5,199 bases of DNA. Origin: Bacillota bacterium (lineage in GTDB: Bacteria; Bacillota; Sulfobacillia; Symbiobacteriales; Symbiobacteriaceae). The stretch is taken from contig JAQBPS010000085.1 of the NCBI GenBank assembly GCA_028287415.1, positions 1 to 5,199 on the forward strand, read 5' to 3'. The notes beneath the pieces are model-generated. The model had not been told where the DNA came from. It ran no database searches and saw nothing but the letters and a program-made list of their open reading frames with translations. The translations under genes and the position numbers were made by a program. Below, in pieces: positions 1-3,762 of the stretch. How positions within the stretch are numbered: position 1 is the first letter of the stretch; each line of letters starts with the position of its first letter.

Positions 1-404
1 CGGGCCATGCGGGCGGCCTGAATGCACATCATGCCGAGGCCGAGGGAGACACTGTGGGTATCGACCACCGTGATCTGCGCCTCGGGCAGCATCTGGGCGG
101 CGATCCGGCCCGAGTTGACCGTCCCGGAGAGCTTCTCGGAGAGGTGGATCGAGAGGACCTCATGCCCCTCGGCGTGGAGCCGCTGGTAGACCTCCAGGAA
201 GTCGCCGGGCGCCGGCTGCGCCGTCTTCGGGTGGTGCGGGTCCGTCTTCAGCTTCGCCCAGAAGTCGTCAATCGCCAGCTCGACGACGTCCTTGTGGGAC
301 TCCGACCCGAACTGCACCGTCAGCGGCACCATCGCGATCCGATACTCCTGCCGCAGCTCCTCGCTCAGATCCGCCGTGCTGTCAGTCACAATGCGCAAGG
401 CCAT
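1..404 (-). CDS. DegV family protein (FakB-like fatty-acid-binding protein), C-terminus cut by window edge
   Basis: The first 134 residues of a DegV-family protein are visible; the rest lies beyond the left edge (family members are usually about 280 aa). The N-terminus MALRIVTDSTADL is the classic DegV opening. Further DegV signatures are KTAQP (residues 60-64, canonical form KTSQP), KLSGT (91-95) and the TVVDTHSVSLGLG strand-loop (112-124). Known for the family: DegV proteins bind a long-chain fatty acid, and those named FakB present it to the kinase FakA, giving acyl-phosphate. Thr61 and Ser93 fall in the two motifs that contact the fatty-acid carboxylate in FakB. The ATG start is supported by AAGGGGG at 414-420, nine bases upstream. 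It lies 39 bp after fabH on the same strand with no terminator or promoter seen, so it is probably the fourth gene of the fapR operon. Family assignment is firm; the FakB role is inferred from motifs and neighbours. Confidence 0.9.
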   Translation of the reverse strand, partial: MALRIVTDSTADLSEELRQEYRIAMVPLTVQFGSESHKDVVELAIDDFWAKLKTDPHHPKTAQPAPGDFLEVYQRLHAEGHEVLSIHLSEKLSGTVNSGRIAAQMLPEAQITVVDTHSVSLGLGMMCIQAARMA

Positions 405-443
405 CCGCAGAAACCCCCTTCCGCTCAGTCCGGGTTAACGGCC

Positions 444-1427
444 CTAGCGCAGCGCAACCCCGGCCCAGACGAGGCCGGCGCCGAACGACACCAGGACCAG
501 GTTATCGCCATCCTTGATCCGCCCTTCGCTGACCGCTTCGGTCAGTGCCAGGGGGATGCTGGCCGTGGAGGTGTTGCCGTAGCGGTCGAGGTTGATGACC
601 ACCCGCTCGGGGCCGATATCCAGCCGCTTCATGGCCCCTTCAATAATGCGGATGTTCGCCTGGTGCGGCACGAGCAAGTCCAGCTGATCCTTGGTCAGCC
701 CGGCCTTCTGAAGCACCTCGACCGTCGCCTCGTTCATCACCCGTACGGCGAACTTATAGACCTCAGGTCCGTTCATTTTGATGTAGTGGAGCTTGTCGGC
801 AACCGTCTGTGCGGTCGCCGGGTGGCGGGAGCCGCCGCCCTCGAGGTACAGGTGGCCGGCACCCGATCCCTCGGAGCCGAGCACGGAGGAGAGAATGCCC
901 CGGCCCTCGCTGACCGGCTGGAGGACCGCCGCACCGGCGGCGTCGCCGAACAGGACAGCGGTGGACCGGTCCTCCCAGTCCGTAATTTTGGAGAGCAGTT
1001 CGGCCCCGATCACCAGGGCGCAGTTATACATGCCGGTGGCGATTGTCTGCTGGGCCATCACCACGCCGTAGATCCAGCCGGGGCAGGCGGCGCCCAGGTC
1101 GAACGCGGCGGCGTGCGTTGCGCCGATAGCGTCCTGGACAAGGCATGCGGTCGATGGGAACGGCATGTCAGGCGTGACCGTGCCGACGATAATCAGGTCG
1201 ATCTCTTCGGGCTTCACCCCGGCCATGGCCATCGCCTGGCGGGCCGCCCGGATTGCGTAGTCGGACGTGGCCTCGTGGGCCTCCGAGATCCGGCGCTCCC
1301 GGATACCCGTCCGGGTGCGGATCCATTCATCAGTCGTGTCAACCATCTTCTCCAGGTCGGCATTGGTGACGACCCGTTCAGGCACCGCCATTCCGATGCC
1401 GGTAATCCCGACAGGGCGCATCGACAT
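444..1427 (-). CDS. fabH: 3-oxoacyl-[acyl-carrier-protein] synthase III (KASIII)
   Basis: FabH is a cytoplasmic enzyme that starts type II fatty-acid synthesis by condensing acetyl-CoA, or a branched acyl-CoA in many Firmicutes, with malonyl-ACP. The 327-aa length is normal and the thiolase fold is complete. The catalytic triad is visible as Cys115 (GAACPGWIYG), His255 (VPHQANIRI) and Asn285 (YGNTSTAS). Also present are DEWIRTRTGIRERRI (residues 33-47), WEDRSTAVLFGD (151-162) and a C-terminal SFGAGLVWAGVAL. The ATG at 1427 is chosen over the in-frame ATG two codons later because AGGGGGG (1434-1440) sits six bases upstream, directly after the plsX stop codon. The 13-bp gap to plsX indicates co-transcription and possible translational coupling. 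Slight oddities are Pro after the active-site Cys, where Ala or Ser is more usual, and FGDAAGA where FGDGAGA is common. Primer preference cannot be read from the sequence. Confidence 0.97.
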   Translation of the reverse strand: MSMRPVGITGIGMAVPERVVTNADLEKMVDTTDEWIRTRTGIRERRISEAHEATSDYAIRAARQAMAMAGVKPEEIDLIIVGTVTPDMPFPSTACLVQDAIGATHAAAFDLGAACPGWIYGVVMAQQTIATGMYNCALVIGAELLSKITDWEDRSTAVLFGDAAGAAVLQPVSEGRGILSSVLGSEGSGAGHLYLEGGGSRHPATAQTVADKLHYIKMNGPEVYKFAVRVMNEATVEVLQKAGLTKDQLDLLVPHQANIRIIEGAMKRLDIGPERVVINLDRYGNTSTASIPLALTEAVSEGRIKDGDNLVLVSFGAGLVWAGVALR

Positions 1428-1440
1428 CCCGGTCCCCCCT

Positions 1441-2460
1441 TTAACTTTCGGCGTTCGCTTCTGCTGTGGTGTAGGCTGCGATGGCGGATGCGAGTTTGTC
1501 GGTGACGCCCCCCGCTACGGCGGCCCGCATGACGCGGATGCCGCTCTTGATCGCCTTCGCATCGGAGGCGCCGTGGCACTTGACCACCGGCGCCTTGAGC
1601 CCCAGCAGCAGGGCGCCGCCATACTCGGTGTAGTCGAACTTCTTGGCCATACGCTTGAGGGCGGGCTTCGCCAGGGCGGCGCCCAGCGTGGCGATGGGGC
1701 TGGAGGTGAGCGCCTCCTTCATCGCCTTCATCAGGGCCATGCCTACACCCTCATAGGTTTTCAACAAGATATTGCCGGGGAAGCCGTCGGTCACGACGAC
1801 GTCCGCCTGGCCAAAAGGCACGTCACGGCCTTCAATATTGCCCGTGAAGTTGATCGTCTTCATGGCTTTGAGGAGCGGGTAGGTCGCCTTGGTAAGGGCG
1901 TTCCCCTTCTCCTCCTCCGCGCCGTTGTTGAGCAGCGCGACGCGGGGCTTTGTGAGTCCAAGCACCTCACGGGCGTACACATCGCCCATCAGGGCAAACT
2001 GCACGAGCCACTCGGGCCGGCAGTCCGGCGTTGCACCGATATCCAGAATAAAGACGGGCTCCGCCACCGTCGGGAAGATCGTCCCGAGGGCGGGCCGCTC
2101 AATGCCCTTCATACGGCCGATGCCCAGGGTACCGACGACGACGATGCCGCCGGTCGAGCCTGCGGTCAGCAGGGCGTCGGCCTTGCCTTCCTTGACGAGG
2201 CGGGCCGCCACCGCCATCGAGGCGTCCTTCTTGGCCCGGAAGGCCTTGGTCGGCTCCTCGTGGGTGGTGATCACCTCGGATGCGTGGACGACTTCGGCAC
2301 TAGCGGGCAGCCCGCCGTGTTTCGCGGCTTCAGCGCGAATGCGCTGCTCATCGCCCACGAGGATGACCGCGATGCTCCACTCACGGGCCGCCTCGATGGC
2401 GCCTTGTACTTCCGCCCCGGGCGCGTTGTCGCTGCCCATGGCGTCAATTGCGATCCGCAA
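1441..2460 (-). CDS. plsX: phosphate acyltransferase PlsX (acyl-ACP:phosphate transacylase)
   Basis: PlsX is a peripheral membrane enzyme that converts acyl-ACP plus phosphate to acyl-phosphate, the donor used by PlsY for glycerol-3-phosphate acylation. The 339-aa length is typical. Family motifs in order are [14 protein letters not shown] (1-14), LLTAGSTGG (97-105), KGIERPAL (118-125), [20 protein letters not shown] (140-159), [17 protein letters not shown] (182-198), GNIEGRD (207-213), [18 protein letters not shown] (221-238), [21 protein letters not shown] (277-297, here noted for its YGGA and KxHG elements). The start is TTG at 2460: it gives the canonical N-terminus and has AGGAGGGG six bases upstream, whereas the next ATG (codon 8) would remove the first beta strand. 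The start lies inside fapR, overlapping it by 17 bp, which suggests translational coupling. Variants from the usual family text are MGSD for MGGD and TAGSTGG for SAGNTGA. Confidence 0.97.
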   Translation of the reverse strand: MRIAIDAMGSDNAPGAEVQGAIEAAREWSIAVILVGDEQRIRAEAAKHGGLPASAEVVHASEVITTHEEPTKAFRAKKDASMAVAARLVKEGKADALLTAGSTGGIVVVGTLGIGRMKGIERPALGTIFPTVAEPVFILDIGATPDCRPEWLVQFALMGDVYAREVLGLTKPRVALLNNGAEEEKGNALTKATYPLLKAMKTINFTGNIEGRDVPFGQADVVVTDGFPGNILLKTYEGVGMALMKAMKEALTSSPIATLGAALAKPALKRMAKKFDYTEYGGALLLGLKAPVVKCHGASDAKAIKSGIRVMRAAVAGGVTDKLASAIAAYTTAEANAES

Positions 2461-3043
2461 ACAATTCCCCTCCTGAAACCCGGGCCGGATCTACCGCAAA
2501 AACGGAGAACTTGCCCCGGAAGACCTTCTCGGTCCCGACCTTGGCCTCTACCAGCACCACGTAATGGGTGCCGCGCTGGCGGATGACCTCGCCCTTGGCG
2601 ACCAATTTTTCACCGAGGGTGACCGGCCGCTTAAACTTGACATTGGCGAGGCCGGTCAGCACGACGTCGGCATCGATCAGCGCGATGGCGAGCGACTCCG
2701 CCTGAGCGAATATGTATTGGCCACGCACCACCTGGGTGCGCTCGAAGACCATTTCCGCCGTCGTCTCCAGAATGGAGATGCCCCACTCGCCCAGGGTAAT
2801 GTCGATCAGTTCGCCGACGATTTCCTTGCTGCCGAGCGACTTGACGATACCATATGTGCGTTCAGCAACGGTCTTGGTGCGCTCCCGCAGCTCGGGAATG
2901 CCCATGGCGAGGCGGTCGAGACGGATGGTCTGGATGCTCACATTGAAAGCTTTGGCCAAGTCTTCATCGCTCAGGAAGGGGTTCTCGCGGATTTTCTCGC
3001 GCAGCTGAAGCTGGCGGTCCCGCTTCTTCACGCCGGATGTCAT
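2444..3043 (-). CDS. fapR: malonyl-CoA-responsive transcriptional repressor FapR
   Basis: FapR represses fatty-acid and phospholipid genes and is released from DNA when malonyl-CoA binds. From the chosen start it is 199 aa (Bacillus subtilis FapR is 188). Residues 26-45 form the DNA-binding helix-turn-helix, with the near-invariant [10 protein letters not shown] (35-44) followed by [13 protein letters not shown] (49-61). Residues about 90-183 form the hotdog ligand domain, with [15 protein letters not shown] (105-119) matching the B. subtilis RGHHLFAQANSLA segment; Arg108 corresponds to the malonyl-binding arginine. The ATG at 3043 is chosen because GAGGTGA (3049-3055) lies five bases upstream; a GTG six codons earlier (3061) would begin before that Shine-Dalgarno. 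It is the first gene of the operon and has a FapR operator in its own promoter, so autoregulation is expected. One notable difference is Glu116 where B. subtilis has Asn115. Confidence 0.97.
   Translation of the reverse strand: MTSGVKKRDRQLQLREKIRENPFLSDEDLAKAFNVSIQTIRLDRLAMGIPELRERTKTVAERTYGIVKSLGSKEIVGELIDITLGEWGISILETTAEMVFERTQVVRGQYIFAQAESLAIALIDADVVLTGLANVKFKRPVTLGEKLVAKGEVIRQRGTHYVVLVEAKVGTEKVFRGKFSVFAVDPARVSGGELFADRN
2467..2474 (-). promoter_or_regulatory. Shine-Dalgarno site of plsX, inside fapR
   Basis: AGGAGGGG lies within the last codons of fapR and six bases before the TTG start of plsX. It is the strongest ribosome-binding site in the window. It decides the TTG start and probably compensates for the weak start codon. 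Confidence 0.8.
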
Positions 3044-3048
3044 GCCGC

Positions 3049-3055
3049 TCACCTC
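3049..3055 (-). promoter_or_regulatory. Shine-Dalgarno site of fapR
   Basis: GAGGTGA lies five bases upstream of the ATG at 3043. It lies downstream of the alternative GTG at 3061, so it supports the shorter protein of 199 residues. Confidence 0.75.
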
Positions 3056-3062
3056 GCACACA

Positions 3063-3103
3063 CAGACCGGCGGCAGTATTTAGTAGCTGCTGCGGCGGGT
3101 CTG
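3063..3103 (-). promoter_or_regulatory. possible hairpin in the fapR mRNA leader
   Basis: In the minus-strand transcript CAGACC (3098-3103) can pair with GGTCTG (3063-3068). A further GCAG/CTGC pair (3090-3093 with 3073-3076) lies inside, separated by a symmetric CGCC/CGCC internal loop. The apical loop contains the reverse complement of TTAGTA, a FapR half-site sequence. The stem is imperfect and short, with no T-tract after it and no match to a known riboswitch, so function is uncertain. It sits 7 bases upstream of the fapR Shine-Dalgarno. Confidence 0.3.
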
Positions 3104-3144
3104 GTCACAGTACCACGAACGATTGTCGGTTATAAAACGTGGTT

Positions 3145-3161
3145 TTAGTATCTGGTAGTAA
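3145..3161. promoter_or_regulatory. FapR operator
   Basis: The + strand reads TTAGTATCTGGTAGTAA and the minus strand TTACTACCAGATACTAA. This is an imperfect 17-bp inverted repeat of the FapR box, whose ideal form is close to TTAGTACCTGGTACTAA; only two positions differ. It begins at the last base of the -10 hexamer and covers the expected transcription start. That position lets FapR block RNA polymerase and matches the arrangement known for FapR-controlled promoters in Bacillus. The presence of fapR as first gene downstream strongly supports the call. Confidence 0.88.
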
Positions 3162-3189
3162 GTATACTCACTCGGGCGGTGGCGGGCAA
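3161..3189 (-). promoter_or_regulatory. sigma-A-type promoter of the fapR-plsX-fabH-degV operon
   Basis: On the minus strand the -35 is TTGCCC (3184-3189), the spacer is exactly 17 bp, and the -10 is TATACT (3161-3166, five of six consensus bases). The expected start of transcription is near 3154, giving a leader of about 110 nt before fapR. The FapR operator overlaps the end of the -10. The -35 is weak in its last bases, so transcription may be moderate even when derepressed. Confidence 0.75.
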
Positions 3190-3429
3190 GTGTTTTGCTG
3201 ACAAAACTGTTTCCGACGACCCCGACAGGTGGGCCCCTACCCTCTCTGGGATCGCACACGCTAACACCAAATATGGGGAGATACCTGACTGTGCTTTGCT
3301 GTGAGCGAAAACAGCCGCACAATACGGCACGCTTTTCGAATCATCATGATTAGGGTTATTTGGTAAGATCATCTCGCAGCGATTGATGTTCGCTGGTGAC
3401 CAATAGCTCTGTGATTTAAGTCAGGGCGC
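3190..3429. other. intergenic stretch without a convincing gene
   Basis: These 240 bases separate the possible small ORF from the fapR promoter and look clearly less GC-rich than the genes. Short ORFs here lack Shine-Dalgarno sites and recognisable domains. Visible structure is limited to three small dyads: GTTTTG-CTGA-CAAAAC (3192-3207) just upstream of the fapR -35, GCTGT/ACAGC (3298-3315), and the 13-bp palindrome AATCATCATGATT (3339-3351). No tRNA, known riboswitch or T-tract terminator is seen. The dyads could be protein-binding sites, but nothing shows this. Confidence 0.5.
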
Positions 3430-3666
3430 CTATGGCGTAACAAAGTGACCGCCCCGGCTAGGGCTGTCTTTGAGCTGGGGTAAGAACCTGGCCGCGGATC
3501 GCGTACCGACAGCTTGATCAGCTTCGGTGCTGGGCGGGGCGTCAGGGTGCCCCCTTTTGCCATTACGGAAACGCTTTCGCAGCCATAGAAGCAAGGCACC
3601 CCTCACCGCATCCAACAGGAACAGCATTACCTTGGAATCCAGTTCAAACGAGACCTTCAGCTTCAT
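3430..3666 (-). CDS. hypothetical small protein, 78 aa, possible membrane segment
   Basis: I do not recognise this protein. The ORF begins MKLKVSFELD, a plausible beta strand. Residues 13-29 form a hydrophobic stretch (VMLFLLDAVRGALLLWL), directly followed by the very basic RKRFRNGKRG (30-39). The remainder is polar, Pro/Ser-rich and probably disordered. The pattern suggests a small membrane-associated protein with a basic juxtamembrane cluster, though Asp19 and Arg22 interrupt the hydrophobic core and an amphipathic helix is equally possible. The ATG has a weak GGTGG (3674-3678) seven bases upstream. It lies between the hairpin that ends the upstream gene and the fapR promoter, on the same strand as both, with no clear promoter of its own. 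It may be expressed by read-through or may not be a gene. Confidence 0.4.
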   Translation of the reverse strand: MKLKVSFELDSKVMLFLLDAVRGALLLWLRKRFRNGKRGHPDAPPSTEADQAVGTRSAARFLPQLKDSPSRGGHFVTP

Positions 3667-3712
3667 TTGCTCGCCACCAAATCCCCGCAACGCCACTGCG
3701 ACTGGACATACG

Positions 3713-3762
3713 AGCACAATGCAAAGCGGCCCCCCACTACGAGGGCCGCTTTGCATTGTGCT
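3713..3762 (-). terminator. long perfect hairpin at the end of the surface-protein gene (probable terminator)
   Basis: Two perfectly complementary 20-base arms, AGCACAATGCAAAGCGGCCC (3713-3732) and its complement (3743-3762), enclose a 10-base loop. The minus-strand arm begins at the last base of the TAA stop codon of the large upstream gene. There is no run of T after the stem on either strand (CGTATGTCC follows on the minus strand), so it is not a standard intrinsic terminator. It could end transcription in both directions, protect the 3' end of the mRNA, or both. Its position exactly at the stop codon favours a role at the gene's 3' end over a mobile element. Confidence 0.65.

Noticed and set aside
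405..443. Possible terminator between fabH and the degV gene.
   Set aside because: Only a weak GGG/CCC pairing is present, with no stable stem or T-tract; a Shine-Dalgarno for the next gene fills part of the gap.
54..1505. Long plus-strand ORF (483 codons) opposite fabH and the degV gene.
   Set aside because: It is an antisense shadow in GC-rich DNA: no domain, rich in Arg, Gly and His, and opposite firmly identified genes.
1267..2586. Long plus-strand ORF (439 codons) opposite plsX.
   Set aside because: Antisense shadow of plsX with no recognisable motif or ribosome-binding site.
3044..3061. Longer fapR starting at GTG 3061.
   Set aside because: The good Shine-Dalgarno GAGGTGA lies within this extension and points to the ATG at 3043; FapR proteins begin near the basic KKRDRQ segment.
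3080..3372. Two overlapping small minus-strand ORFs of 80 and 75 codons upstream of fapR.
   Set aside because: They run through the promoter and FapR operator, have no Shine-Dalgarno, and show no domain.
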